NCBI GenBank assembly: GCA_017516315.1
Contig: JAFXDE010000005.1
Span: 1 to 64,000 of the forward strand
Direction of reading: 5' to 3'
From: Clostridia bacterium
Lineage (GTDB): Bacteria; Bacillota; Clostridia; Oscillospirales; Acutalibacteraceae
DNA: 64,000 nt
Numbering within the stretch: the stretch's first letter is position 1; every line of letters begins with the position of its first letter. The notes below the pieces were generated by a model, which saw nothing but the letters and a program-made list of their open reading frames with translations, had not been told where the DNA came from and made no database searches. Positions 9,447 through 18,207 of this stretch are shown in pieces. The translations under genes were made by a program, and so were the position numbers.

Positions 9447-10199
9447 ATGCTTTTAAAAATTTTACTCGGACTTACGGTTCTTGCCGAAATTGCGGCAGTA
9501 CCTGTATTCCTTAAGTACTACTGGCCCGGCAGAAGTAAGAAGTCTTTTATATGGAAGATTATTTCCGCTTCGCTGTTTGTCCTTTGCGGATTTCTCTGTG
9601 TAAAGATATCGGGTAACAACACACCCTATGCTTCACTGATGATGTGGGGTCTCGTTCTCGGCTTTTTCGGTGATGTGTTCCTTCATTCACTTCAGAATAA
9701 GTCGTGGCATTTTGTGGTAGGCTTTCTGTCCTTCCTTGTCGGGCATATTGTTTACATCGTGGCTTTCTGGAAGGCTATCAAGACAACCTATCCCGGCTCA
9801 CCCGTATTCACCTGGTATGAGCTTTTAGCCACCTTTGTACTCTTAGCCGTTATGCTTGCGATAATGCTTAAGATGAAAATTTTTGAGGGTAAAAAGCCTC
9901 TTCTTATAGCCTTTTGTGCTTACGGCTTTATCCTCTTTACTATGCTTACAAAGGGTCTTCGTTATGCTGTCGGAGAGATTGCCTACGGTACGAACGATAA
10001 TATGATTCCCATATTACTCACTGTGGGTCTCGGTGCCGTGCTTTTCACGGTTTCGGACATAATTCTCGGCTTTACCATTCCTATGGGTGAGACATCGAGA
10101 GCAGTACGCTGTGTTAATATCGGCACATATTTTGTCGCACAGATTTTATTCGCCATAAGTATTCTCTTTGTTTTCTCGGCATATCCCTTATATCCCTGA
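9447..10199 (+). CDS. YhhN family membrane protein (lysoplasmalogenase-like)
   Basis: A 250-residue integral membrane protein with about eight hydrophobic helices. The central segment LGFFGDVFLH, then VVGFLSFLVGHIVYIVAF, matches the YhhN family (TMEM86 in animals), whose characterised members cleave the vinyl-ether bond of lysoplasmalogens. Many anaerobic Clostridia make plasmalogens, so lipid turnover is a plausible role but unproven here. It is the last gene of this transcript; a terminator follows 6 bases after the stop. Confidence 0.85.
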   Translation: MLLKILLGLTVLAEIAAVPVFLKYYWPGRSKKSFIWKIISASLFVLCGFLCVKISGNNTPYASLMMWGLVLGFFGDVFLHSLQNKSWHFVVGFLSFLVGHIVYIVAFWKAIKTTYPGSPVFTWYELLATFVLLAVMLAIMLKMKIFEGKKPLLIAFCAYGFILFTMLTKGLRYAVGEIAYGTNDNMIPILLTVGLGAVLFTVSDIILGFTIPMGETSRAVRCVNIGTYFVAQILFAISILFVFSAYPLYP

Positions 10200-10205
10200 C
10201 AGATG

Positions 10206-10235
10206 CTCTCTCTCCGAAAGGGGAGAGAGTTTTTT
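10206..10235 (+). terminator. intrinsic terminator after the YhhN gene
   Basis: A 10-bp stem (10206-10215 with 10220-10229, one G-T pair) closed by a GAAA tetraloop and followed by six Ts. Confidence 0.88.
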
Positions 10236-10245
10236 GCTTTTATTG

Positions 10246-10274
10246 TTTACAAAAAAGATGATTTATGTTAAAAT
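10246..10274 (+). promoter_or_regulatory. sigma-A type promoter for rpiB-like gene
   Basis: TTTACA (10246-10251), 17-base spacer, TAAAAT (10269-10274), 41 bases before the ATG at 10316. Confidence 0.7.
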
Positions 10275-10315
10275 AGCAGGGTAAAATATTATTAAAGCTT
10301 GAAAGGAAGATTTGT

Positions 10316-10765
10316 ATGATAGCATTAGGTGCAGACCACGGAGGTTTTTACCTCAAAGAAGAAATCAAAAAGCATCTCGAAGAAAGAGGTATAGAATATA
10401 AAGATTTCGGTACCTATAGTCCCGAGTCCATCGACTATGCGGCCATAGCCTACAGAACCTGTAATTCCGTAGTAGGCGGTGAATGTGAAAAGGCTATTCT
10501 CTGCTGCGGTACGGGTATCGGTATTTCTATGGCGGCAAATAAGGTCAAGGGTATCAGAGCAGCCTGCTGCAGCGACTGGTTCAGCGCTAAGTTTACCCGC
10601 CTTCATAACGACGCGAACGCTCTCTGTCTCGGCGGAAGAGTAGTAGGCGCAGGCCTTGCTATCGAGATGGTGGATGTATTTCTTGACACAGAGTTCGAGG
10701 GCGGAAGACATCAGAGAAGAGTTGATCAGATTATGGCTATTCAGGACGGTGTCTTCGAGGGATAA
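10316..10765 (+). CDS. rpiB: ribose 5-phosphate isomerase B / RpiB-LacA/B family sugar-phosphate isomerase
   Basis: The 149 residues make a complete RpiB fold: ALGADHGG at the N-terminus (phosphate-binding Asp7-His8), the active-site loop LCCGTGIGIS with the catalytic Cys near residue 64 and Thr66, and RLHNDANAL with His97. The family interconverts ribose 5-phosphate and ribulose 5-phosphate, or allose or galactose 6-phosphates in some members. No sugar operon surrounds it apart from a GH18 gene 26 bases downstream, so the pentose phosphate role is the default. A strong ribosome site (GAAAGGA) precedes the ATG. Confidence 0.9.
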   Translation: MIALGADHGGFYLKEEIKKHLEERGIEYKDFGTYSPESIDYAAIAYRTCNSVVGGECEKAILCCGTGIGISMAANKVKGIRAACCSDWFSAKFTRLHNDANALCLGGRVVGAGLAIEMVDVFLDTEFEGGRHQRRVDQIMAIQDGVFEG

Positions 10766-10791
10766 AATTTTAATATAAGGAGAAAGAAAAA

Positions 10792-11820
10792 ATGGTAGGT
10801 TTTTTAAAAAGCATTATTGCGTTTATGACGGCTATAACTTCACTTGTAACCGGCTTTTTAGGTATAGAAACAGATTGTAATGACAGCGTTGACAAATCAT
10901 TCAGAGTAAAAAGCTATGTGATATGTGACAGAATTCTTGATCCTTCAAGTCTTTGCAGTGAGGACTTCGACATCATTACTGATGTTATTCTTTTCGGTGT
11001 AGCTACCTTTGACAGTAAGGGTAATGTTACAGTTGACAGAGAAACTCTTGATAAAGCCCTCGGTAATCTTAAAGAGGCGATAGGGGACAGAGATGTTGAA
11101 ATAACGCTGAATTTCCTCGGCCCCGGCAGTAAAAGTAATTCGTCTGATTGGTATGAGCAGATGGAGTCCTTGGGCAGGGAGCATAACAAGGCTTTTGCAA
11201 GTATGCGTTTGGAGAATAACATAATTGAAGTTCTCGATGAATATGATTTTGACGGTGTTCATTTTGATTATGAATATCCTGTTACGAACGGTGCCTGGTT
11301 CGGTTACAATGCCTTTCTTGTTTCTCTCGGCTCTAAGCTCGGAGACGATTATACTCTGAATGTAGCGGCATCAGATTGGTGTCTTGAATATTGGGAACTT
11401 GCAATAGAGTTTATTGACTCAATTGAGCTTATGATGTACGATGTTTACGATGAAGAAGGTAAGCACGCTACATTTGATACTGTTGCTACCCGTTCACAGT
11501 GGATTAAGGATAAGAATATTCCTCTCGAAAAGATAACCTTCGGTCTTCCCTTCTATGCTAGACCTACCGACGGTGACGGTTATTGGTACGATTATGTCAG
11601 TTATGCAGATAAACTCGATGCAAACGGCTTCTACACCGATGAAAGCATAGGAAAGACCTTTTGGTTCAACACTCCCGACGTTATAGCGCAGAAGACAAAG
11701 TTTGCTATCGATGAGGGCTATGCAGGTATGATGATATGGCACTACACCTGTGATTTTCCGTCTACCGATGAGGCTTCACTTCTCAGAGCTGTCGGTGAAA
11801 CTATTACTGCAAACTCTTAA
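10792..11820 (+). CDS. glycoside hydrolase family 18 protein (chitinase/endoglycosidase-like)
   Basis: This 342-residue protein starts with a hydrophobic segment (about 4-24) that may act as a signal or anchor. The GH18 barrel follows, with the active-site strand DGVHFDYEYP: Asp154, Asp159 and the acid/base Glu161 are present, but the middle Asp of DxxDxDxE is His157. Later barrel strands include the MMYDVYDEEG segment (Met-x-Tyr-Asp) and GMMIWHY. GH18 enzymes hydrolyse beta-1,4-GlcNAc links in chitin, N-glycans or peptidoglycan, or act in spore germination. The exact substrate is unknown. It probably shares the rpiB transcript. Confidence 0.85.
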   Translation: MVGFLKSIIAFMTAITSLVTGFLGIETDCNDSVDKSFRVKSYVICDRILDPSSLCSEDFDIITDVILFGVATFDSKGNVTVDRETLDKALGNLKEAIGDRDVEITLNFLGPGSKSNSSDWYEQMESLGREHNKAFASMRLENNIIEVLDEYDFDGVHFDYEYPVTNGAWFGYNAFLVSLGSKLGDDYTLNVAASDWCLEYWELAIEFIDSIELMMYDVYDEEGKHATFDTVATRSQWIKDKNIPLEKITFGLPFYARPTDGDGYWYDYVSYADKLDANGFYTDESIGKTFWFNTPDVIAQKTKFAIDEGYAGMMIWHYTCDFPSTDEASLLRAVGETITANS

Positions 11821-11828
11821 ATAAGTGC

Positions 11829-11857
11829 TTGACAAAAGCAATTTGCAGTGATAAAAT
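11829..11857 (+). promoter_or_regulatory. promoter of the thrS T-box leader
   Basis: TTGACA (11829-11834), 17-base spacer, TAAAAT (11852-11857). It begins 9 bases after the GH18 stop; no terminator is seen between them. Confidence 0.8.
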
Positions 11858-11863
11858 AAGCAT

Positions 11864-12126
11864 TAATAAAAACGAATATCCCATATAAATCGTTGACGGA
11901 GAGGACAGCTTAAGGGATTTTCAGAGAGCTTTGCGTTTGCTGGAAGCAGAGCATTTTCCGAAAGCAGGGTCTACCACTCCTGAGAGCGTACCGAAATAAG
12001 GTATGCCGTTTGCCGCGTTAAGGCGTGAGAGTGCCATCTTTTAAGATGGAATACGGGTGGAACCGTGGAGTTAGAATTTTGACTTCATCCTGTGCAAAAT
12101 AGCATGGGATGGAGTTTTTCTTTTTA
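11864..12126 (+). promoter_or_regulatory. T-box leader controlling thrS
   Basis: The 5' leader of thrS has the T-box core GGGTGGAACCGTG (about 12054-12066), which forms the antiterminator and contacts the uncharged tRNA acceptor end. A competing terminator follows at 12082-12126: a long stem around CTTCATCC/GGATGGAG with a T tract. Within the stem I region, CTACCACTCC (11971-11980) contains ACC (11973-11975) followed by a purine, a fitting Thr specifier read by tRNA-Thr(GGU), which is also encoded in this window at 19724. Low charged tRNA-Thr should favour read-through into thrS. The specifier choice is inferred from sequence only. Confidence 0.9.
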
Positions 12127-12148
12127 TGATGAAAGGAAGTAGAGAAAA

Positions 12149-14095
12149 ATGATTAATGTAACACTTAAAGACGGCGTAGTCCGCGAGTACGAAGAGGGCG
12201 CCAGCCTTATTACCGTAGCCAAAAGCCTCGGTGCAGGTCTTTACAAGGCCGCATGTCTCGGTAAAATCGACGGAGAAATCTGCGATTTAAGAACAGTGCT
12301 TAAGGGTGACTGTCAGGTTGAAATTTTAACCTTTGATGACGATGAGGCGAAGAAAACCTTCTGGCATACCTGTTCACACATTCTCGCACAGGCAGTTAAA
12401 AGACTTTATCCCGATGTAAAGCTTGCTATCGGTCCTGCAGTAGATAAGGGCTTTTATTATGATTTCGACAGTGAGGTAAACTTCACTCCCGAAATCCTCG
12501 AAAAGATAGAGGCTGAAATGAAAAAGATAGTCAAGGAAGGTCTTTTCCTTGAAAAATTCGAGCTTTCTCCCGAGGAGGCTATCGCTCTTATGGAAGAAAG
12601 AGGGGAGACCTATAAGGTTGAGCTTATCAAAGAGCATGCCGATAAGGGTGAGCCTATCTCCTTCTACCGTCAGGGCGAATTTGAAGAGCTTTGTGCAGGT
12701 CCTCACATTCCCGACACCTCCAGAGTAAAGGCCTTCAAGCTTACATCCTGCACAGGTGCTTACTGGAGAGGTGACAGCAAAAATAAGATGCTTCAGAGAA
12801 TTTACGGTACAGCCTTCACTAAGGCAGCCGACCTTGAAGCACATCTTGCACAGTTAGAGGAAGCTAAAAAGCGTGACCATAATAAGCTCGGCAGAGAGCT
12901 TGAAATTTTCACCACCGTTGACTATATCGGTCAGGGTCTTCCCATTATGCTTCCCAAGGGTACACACATTATTCAGACTCTTCAGCGCTTCGTAGAAGAC
13001 GAGGAAAAGAGAAGAGGCTGGCTCCGTACAAAGACACCTCTTATGGCTAAGAGCGACCTTTATAAAATCTCAGGCCACTGGGATCACTATAAGGACGGTA
13101 TGTTTGTAATGGGTGACGAGGAAACCGACGATGAGGTTTTTGCACTCCGTCCTATGACCTGTCCCTTCCAGTATCAGGCTTATCTTAACAGAGCCCGTTC
13201 CTACCGCGACCTTCCTATGCGTTTAGGTGAAACCTCTACTCTTTTCAGAAATGAAGCATCGGGCGAAATGCACGGTCTTATCCGTGTCCGTCAGTTCACT
13301 ATTTCCGAGGGACATCTTATGTGTACACCGGAGCAGTTAGAGGATGAATTCAAATCCTGCCTTGAACTCGCTATCTATATGCTTAAAACTCTCGGCCTTT
13401 ACGAGGATGTTTCCTACCGCTTCTCACAGTGGGATCCCGAGGATACGGAAAAGTATATCGGTACTCCCGAGCAGTGGGATGAGGCTCAGGGTATGATGGG
13501 CAGAATTCTCGATAAGCTCGGCATCGATTACAAAATCGGTATCGGCGAGGCAGCCTTCTACGGTCCGAAGCTTGACATTCAGATTAAGAATGTTCACGGT
13601 AAGGAGGACACTCTTATTACCATTCAGATCGACCAGATGCTTGCTGAAAAATTCGGTATGGAGTATGTAGCTCCCGACGGAACCAAGAAAAACCCCTACA
13701 TCATCCACAGAACCTCTATCGGCTGCTATGAGAGAACACTCGCTCTTCTTATCGAAAAATATGCAGGTGCATTCCCTGTATGGCTTTCACCCGAAAAGGT
13801 GAGAATTCTTCCTATCGCAGACCGCCATCAGGATGCCGCTTATGCAGTAAAGGAAGCACTTATGGCTGCAGGTATTGACGATGTTGATATAGATACGAGA
13901 AGTGAAAAGCTCGGTTACAAGCTTCGTGAAGCACAGCTCGATAAGATTCCCTATATGCTCGTTATCGGCGATAAGGAAGCCGAAGAGGGTACCGTTTCCG
14001 TAAGAAAGCGCGGTCACGGCGATCAGGGCTCAATGTCTACGGAAGCATTCGTTGAGCTTATCAAGGAAGACATCGCTACCAGAGTTATCTGGTAA
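12149..14095 (+). CDS. thrS: threonyl-tRNA synthetase
   Basis: A full-length 648-residue class II synthetase that charges tRNA-Thr. In order: TGS domain (about 1-60), editing/SAD domain (about 65-230, with HTCSHIL and the ERGETYK region), catalytic core (about 240-530) with motif 2 FRNEASGEMHGLIRVRQF, the zinc ligand Cys338 in MTCPFQY, and motif 3 IHRTSIGCYERTLA, then the anticodon-binding domain (about 540-648). The start has GAAAGGAAG upstream. The T-box leader and its promoter make it a single-gene transcript, ended by a terminator. Confidence 0.97.
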   Translation: MINVTLKDGVVREYEEGASLITVAKSLGAGLYKAACLGKIDGEICDLRTVLKGDCQVEILTFDDDEAKKTFWHTCSHILAQAVKRLYPDVKLAIGPAVDKGFYYDFDSEVNFTPEILEKIEAEMKKIVKEGLFLEKFELSPEEAIALMEERGETYKVELIKEHADKGEPISFYRQGEFEELCAGPHIPDTSRVKAFKLTSCTGAYWRGDSKNKMLQRIYGTAFTKAADLEAHLAQLEEAKKRDHNKLGRELEIFTTVDYIGQGLPIMLPKGTHIIQTLQRFVEDEEKRRGWLRTKTPLMAKSDLYKISGHWDHYKDGMFVMGDEETDDEVFALRPMTCPFQYQAYLNRARSYRDLPMRLGETSTLFRNEASGEMHGLIRVRQFTISEGHLMCTPEQLEDEFKSCLELAIYMLKTLGLYEDVSYRFSQWDPEDTEKYIGTPEQWDEAQGMMGRILDKLGIDYKIGIGEAAFYGPKLDIQIKNVHGKEDTLITIQIDQMLAEKFGMEYVAPDGTKKNPYIIHRTSIGCYERTLALLIEKYAGAFPVWLSPEKVRILPIADRHQDAAYAVKEALMAAGIDDVDIDTRSEKLGYKLREAQLDKIPYMLVIGDKEAEEGTVSVRKRGHGDQGSMSTEAFVELIKEDIATRVIW

Positions 14096-14112
14096 ACTCA
14101 AAGCATCAAAAC

Positions 14113-14151
14113 AAAGGACAGACCGTAAAAAGTCTGTCCTTTTATGTTTTT
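14113..14151 (+). terminator. intrinsic terminator after thrS
   Basis: AAAGGACAGAC (14113-14123) pairs with GTCTGTCCTTT (14132-14142), followed by a T-rich run. Confidence 0.9.
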
Positions 14152-14155
14152 ACCC

Positions 14156-14183
14156 TTGACAAACGGAAAATAATGGCTATAAT
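14156..14183 (+). promoter_or_regulatory. sigma-A promoter of htpG
   Basis: TTGACA (14156-14161), 16-base spacer, TATAAT (14178-14183), directly upstream of the CIRCE operator. Confidence 0.88.
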
Positions 14184-14188
14184 AAATT

Positions 14189-14215
14189 TTAGCACTCTAG
14201 TGTTGTGAGTGCTAA
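14189..14215 (+). promoter_or_regulatory. CIRCE operator (HrcA binding site)
   Basis: TTAGCACTC (14189-14197), nine bases, GAGTGCTAA (14207-14215): an exact match to the CIRCE inverted repeat bound by the heat-shock repressor HrcA. It starts 5 bases after the -10 box, so it covers the transcription start of htpG. HrcA control of htpG follows from position; the hrcA gene itself is not in this window. Confidence 0.95.
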
Positions 14216-14248
14216 AAATATCATTTTAAGAATGGAGTTAAATATAAA

Positions 14249-16129
14249 ATGGCAAAGAAGCAGTTTAAAGCAGAATCAAAAAAACTTATGGATATGATGA
14301 TTAATTCCATCTATACCCATAAAGATATTTTCCTTCGTGAGCTTATTTCAAATGCGAGTGACGCTCTCGATAAAAGATATTACCGCAGTCTTTCTCAGGG
14401 CGAAAGCGGAAGCGCGAGAGAGGATTATAAGATTAATCTTGCCGTAGACAAGGAAAGCCGTACACTTACCGTTTCCGATAACGGCTGCGGTATGAACGAA
14501 AAGGAGCTTGAAACTAACCTCGGTACTATCGCGAAAAGCGGCTCTCTTGATTTTAAGAGCGACCTCGAAAAGGACAGTGATGTAGAAATTATCGGTCAGT
14601 TCGGCGTAGGCTTCTACTCAGCCTTTATGGTAGCAGATAAGGTTACGGTAGTAAGTAAGGCTCTCGGTGAGGACAAGGCATACAAATGGGAATCCTCAGG
14701 TGTTGACGGCTACACTATCGGTGAGGCTGAAAAGGATAGCGAGGGTACGGTTATCACTCTTAAAATCAAGGAAAACACCGAAAACGAAAACTACGATAAA
14801 TATCTTGACCAGTACGGAGTGCAGGATATCGTTACTAAATATTCCGACTATATCCGTTATCCCATTATGCTCGATATGAGTCACACTCAGCTCAAAGAAG
14901 GCACAGAGGATGAATATGAGACCGTAACAGAGCCTACACAGCTTAACAGTATGGTGCCTCTCTGGAGAAAGAATAAAAACGAAATCACAGCCGATGACTA
15001 TAATAATTTCTATATGTCCAAATTCTATGATTTCGAAGCACCTCTCAAGACTATACATTCTAAAACCGAAGGTCAGATTTCCTATGATGCGCTGATGTAT
15101 ATTCCTGCTCACGCACCCTTTGATTTCTATTCAAAGGATTACGAAAAGGGTCTTCAGCTTTACTCAAACGGTGTACTTATTATGGATAAGTGCAGCGACC
15201 TTCTTCCCGATTATTTCAGCTTTGTAAAGGGTCTCGTTGACTCCGCTGACCTTTCTCTTAATATTTCAAGAGAGCTTTTACAGCAGGATCATATCCTTAA
15301 AATTATCGCTAAAAATGTAGAAAAGAAAATCAAAAACGAGCTTTCAAAGATGCTTGCAAGCGACAGAGAGGCCTATGAGAAATTCTTCTCCGCCTTCGGT
15401 GTTCAGCTTAAATACGGTCTTTACAGCGATTACGGAATGAATAAGGAAACTCTTAAGGATCTTGTTATGTTCTGTTCCTCTAACGAAAAGAAGCTCACCA
15501 CTCTCAAGGAATACACAGAAAGAATGAGAGAGGAGCAGAAGACTATCTACTACGCTTCGGGCGAAACTATGGACAAAATAGACCTTCTTCCTCAGGCTGA
15601 TGCAGTAAAGAGCAAGGGCTATGAGATACTCTATTTCACCGACGATGTAGATGAGTTCGCTATTCAGATGCTTCGCGAGTACGACGGAAAGACATTTACA
15701 AATATTTGTGCAGCAGGTCTCGACCTCGAGAGCGAAGAGGAAAAAAAGGCAGTGAGCAAAAAGAATGAGGATGAAAAGGAGCTTCTCGCTTTCCTTAAGG
15801 AGAGCATCGGAGACAGCGTGAATGAGGTAAGATTTACTTCATCTCTTAAAAAGCATCCCGTATGCCTCACCACAGAGGGTATGCTTTCTCTCGAAATGGA
15901 AAAGGTGCTTTCTGCTATGCCCGGTGCTAACGGCAGCGCCAAGGCTACTCTTATTCTCGAAATCAGCACAGAGCATCCTATTGCAGAAAAGCTCGTAAAG
16001 CTTTACGGTGAGGATAAGGAAAAGACAGCTAAGTATGCGAAGCTTCTCTATGCTCAGAGCTGTCTTATCGCAGGCAGAGCAGTAGATAACCCTGCAGAGT
16101 TCAGCGAGATGATTTGTGAATTAATGTAA
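14249..16129 (+). CDS. htpG: molecular chaperone HtpG (Hsp90 family)
   Basis: The 626-residue protein covers the N-terminal GHKL ATPase domain (ELISNASDALDK with the ATP/Mg-binding Asn, VSDNGCGM, GQFGVGFYSAFMV), the middle client-binding domain (about 220-480) with NISRELLQQ, and the C-terminal dimerisation domain. It is full length for bacterial Hsp90, a cytosolic ATP-driven chaperone for stress-denatured proteins. It is transcribed alone, between its own sigma-A promoter with CIRCE site and a terminator. CIRCE control differs from B. subtilis, where htpG is not in the HrcA regulon. Confidence 0.97.
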   Translation: MAKKQFKAESKKLMDMMINSIYTHKDIFLRELISNASDALDKRYYRSLSQGESGSAREDYKINLAVDKESRTLTVSDNGCGMNEKELETNLGTIAKSGSLDFKSDLEKDSDVEIIGQFGVGFYSAFMVADKVTVVSKALGEDKAYKWESSGVDGYTIGEAEKDSEGTVITLKIKENTENENYDKYLDQYGVQDIVTKYSDYIRYPIMLDMSHTQLKEGTEDEYETVTEPTQLNSMVPLWRKNKNEITADDYNNFYMSKFYDFEAPLKTIHSKTEGQISYDALMYIPAHAPFDFYSKDYEKGLQLYSNGVLIMDKCSDLLPDYFSFVKGLVDSADLSLNISRELLQQDHILKIIAKNVEKKIKNELSKMLASDREAYEKFFSAFGVQLKYGLYSDYGMNKETLKDLVMFCSSNEKKLTTLKEYTERMREEQKTIYYASGETMDKIDLLPQADAVKSKGYEILYFTDDVDEFAIQMLREYDGKTFTNICAAGLDLESEEEKKAVSKKNEDEKELLAFLKESIGDSVNEVRFTSSLKKHPVCLTTEGMLSLEMEKVLSAMPGANGSAKATLILEISTEHPIAEKLVKLYGEDKEKTAKYAKLLYAQSCLIAGRAVDNPAEFSEMICELM

Positions 16130-16146
16130 AGATACCTTTATAATGT

Positions 16147-16179
16147 AAGGCGGGATAACTCATCCCGCCTTTTATATTT
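16147..16179 (+). terminator. intrinsic terminator after htpG
   Basis: AAGGCGGGAT (16147-16156) pairs with ATCCCGCCTT (16162-16171) with a T-rich tail. Confidence 0.88.
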
Positions 16180-16181
16180 GA

Positions 16182-16210
16182 TTGACAGCGATTTAAAATA
16201 TTGATATAAT
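16182..16210 (+). promoter_or_regulatory. sigma-A promoter of the GH26 gene
   Basis: TTGACA (16182-16187), 17-base spacer, TATAAT (16205-16210), 24 bases before the ATG. Confidence 0.88.
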
Positions 16211-16233
16211 CGAAGAATAAAGGAGATGATAAA

Positions 16234-17205
16234 ATGAAGAAAAAATCTTTTCTTATAATCTGTCCCATACTGGTTATCGGTATTATCTGCGGTGTTATTT
16301 ACTTGGCACCTCACAGCACCGAGGGTGCGGTATTATCTAACCCTAATGCAAGTGAAAGCGCCAAAGAGCTTTATGATTATATCTGCAAGACAAGCGGAAA
16401 AGCAGTTATCTCCGGTCAGCAGGAAAGCACCTGGATGGGCAGTGCTGATTATGAAACAGACTACATATATTCCGCATCGGGTAAATTACCTCTTATCAAG
16501 GGCTTCGACTATATGAACGACGACTTTGACGGAGTCAATAAGAGAGTAGTCGAATGGCACGAAAAAGGCGGCATAGTTACTGTCTGCTGGCACTGCGGAA
16601 GTGATTTCAGCGGTGAATGGACTGACTGCAAGGAAACAGATATAGCTGACTGGGATAAGGCTCTCACACCGGGCACCGAGGAATATGATAATCTTGTCAG
16701 AGGGATGGATAAGGGTGCAGAGGCACTTAAGGAATTACAGGAAAAGGCTATACCCGTTTTATGGCGGCCTTTCCATGAGTTTGACGGAGACTGGTTCTGG
16801 TGGAGCCGAGGAGGAAGCGAAAGCTTCAAAAAGCTGTGGCAGATAATGTATGAGAGATACACCGATTACCACGGCCTTAATAATCTTATATGGGTACTCG
16901 GATACTCTCACAAAATGCTCGATGTAAAGGACTGGTATGTAGGTGACGGCTATTGCGATATTATCGGCGCTGACACCTATGACATCGAAATAGTGCATAA
17001 GCTTTACCGAAAGATGAAAAGCGTAACCTCGGCACCGAAGCCTCTCTGCCTTCACGAATGCGGAAAGAATCCGACAGCCGAGGAGTTAAAGAAATCACCC
17101 TGGAGCTATTTTATGACCTGGCACACGGAATATCTGACGGACACGAATACTCCTGAGGAGATAAATGCCCTTTATAACAGTGAGCTTGTGGTGACATTGG
17201 AATAA
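16234..17205 (+). CDS. glycoside hydrolase family 26 protein (beta-mannanase-like), membrane anchored
   Basis: The 323-residue protein has an N-terminal anchor helix (about 5-25) and no good lipobox, then a GH26 barrel. The acid/base is Glu182 in LWRPFHEFDGDWFWW, and the likely nucleophile is Glu275 in CLHECGKNP; AVISGQQES and VTVCWH are other family landmarks. GH26 enzymes mostly cut beta-1,4-mannan, and some cut mixed-linkage glucan or xylan. Surface attachment fits degradation of plant mannans outside the cell. It is monocistronic, with its own promoter (TTGACA/TATAAT). The exact polysaccharide is not determinable here. Confidence 0.9.
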   Translation: MKKKSFLIICPILVIGIICGVIYLAPHSTEGAVLSNPNASESAKELYDYICKTSGKAVISGQQESTWMGSADYETDYIYSASGKLPLIKGFDYMNDDFDGVNKRVVEWHEKGGIVTVCWHCGSDFSGEWTDCKETDIADWDKALTPGTEEYDNLVRGMDKGAEALKELQEKAIPVLWRPFHEFDGDWFWWSRGGSESFKKLWQIMYERYTDYHGLNNLIWVLGYSHKMLDVKDWYVGDGYCDIIGADTYDIEIVHKLYRKMKSVTSAPKPLCLHECGKNPTAEELKKSPWSYFMTWHTEYLTDTNTPEEINALYNSELVVTLE

Positions 17206-17343
17206 AAAAGGGATTGTTGCAGTAAGCTACAGAAGAGTTTTTTTCGTCCCGAAGTCCTATGATTATACTCCGAGAGGGTGAAAAAACACCTAAAAAAGCA
17301 AAAATTTATTATAAAAAACACCATATTATTCTATATAACAATT

Positions 17344-17396
17344 AAAACAGGTGCGTTTCAAGTCAGAAATAACTGAACTTAAACACACCTGTTTTT
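17344..17396. terminator. bidirectional terminator between GH26 and the opposing membrane gene
   Basis: AAAACAGGTG.GTTT (from 17344) pairs with AAAC.CACCTGTTTT (to about 17395), flanked by T on the right and A on the left, so it can end transcription from either side. The convergent gene order supports this. The rest of 17206-17447 shows nothing else I can name. Confidence 0.75.
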
Positions 17397-17447
17397 TGCT
17401 TTTCTTTTTGGTTTGCGCTTAGTGCAACAGCCACCTTGAGCTTTAAA

Positions 17448-18092
17448 TCAGATGATTCCGAGAGGAATAAGCACCGCCAGAAGGAGTGCATCGAGTCCCC
17501 AGAGTACAGCGAGGAATTTAATCTGTGTCTTTCTCGGCTTGTCGTAAATGAGGTTAGCGGCAAGGAAGAAGGGGATGTATGTAGTGATGAATACGGGAAG
17601 TGCGCCCCACCATTTGTAAACCCAGATAAATGCGGGAGTAGAGGCGAGGAAAATTTCGAATATCGAGAAGAAGGCCGCGTTACCGATTGCGAAAGCGATT
17701 CTGTTATTTATGCCAAGGATTTTTTTATTTTTGTCTGCAGGCATAAGGTCCGCCATAAAGCCGGCTATGGAGAACATAAGAGAAAGCTCCCAGCTTACAC
17801 CGATAAGCAGAATGAAAGAGGTGCTTTCAGGACTTACTGTCCATAAAGCATATCCTGAGAAGTGTGCGATTACAGCATTCATTATTTCGTAAAACCAATG
17901 AACGCCGTAGAGTGCAAGTGCCGCCGCTATGCCGTTGTAGTTTTTCTTTTTTATCTGCGGAATATAAACACCGCAGACTACTAAAGCAAGCAGGGTAATG
18001 AAGGTCCAGTTGAAATTGTCTGTGCTTCTGACTGCTTGAGCCGCTGCCTCTGCAGCCGCCATTGCAGCAGATGATCCGTCACCGAATAACAT
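17448..18092 (-). CDS. multi-pass membrane protein of unknown function
   Basis: I do not recognise this 214-residue protein. It has a short N-terminal Ala-rich stretch (MAAAEAAAQAV) and about six or seven hydrophobic helices (for example WTFITLLALVVCGVYI, SFILLIGVSWELSLMF, FAIGNAAFFSIFEIFLA). The conserved-looking pieces YGVHWFYEIMNAV and GINNRIAFAIGN face loops. A longer in-frame start at 18164 exists, but AAGGAGAAAA sits just before the ATG at 18092. It has its own promoter and is transcribed toward the GH26 terminator. Confidence 0.7.
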   Translation of the reverse strand: MLFGDGSSAAMAAAEAAAQAVRSTDNFNWTFITLLALVVCGVYIPQIKKKNYNGIAAALALYGVHWFYEIMNAVIAHFSGYALWTVSPESTSFILLIGVSWELSLMFSIAGFMADLMPADKNKKILGINNRIAFAIGNAAFFSIFEIFLASTPAFIWVYKWWGALPVFITTYIPFFLAANLIYDKPRKTQIKFLAVLWGLDALLLAVLIPLGII

Positions 18093-18135
18093 AATATTTT
18101 CTCCTTTTCTTTTATTAGGGTTACCCCTTAAGAAA

Positions 18136-18164
18136 AGTATATCACTCGGAAAAATCTTAGTCAA
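18136..18164 (-). promoter_or_regulatory. promoter of the membrane protein gene
   Basis: Read on the minus strand: TTGACT (18164-18159), 17-base spacer, TATACT (18141-18136), 44 bases before the start codon at 18092. Confidence 0.75.
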
Positions 18165-18181
18165 GATTTTTTTGAAAAAGT

Positions 18182-18207
18182 AAACCCCGTTCTGAGAACG
18201 AGGCTTT
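18182..18207 (-). terminator. possible leftward terminator
   Basis: An imperfect hairpin CC.CGTTC/GAACG.GG with an A-rich run on its left, which becomes U-rich on the minus strand. It could stop leftward transcripts coming from the tRNA-Thr/lipoprotein segment. Confidence 0.4.

Noticed and set aside
17206..17343. Possible RNA gene after the GH26 gene
   Set aside because: Only weak local pairing and no promoter of its own; likely 3' untranslated sequence.
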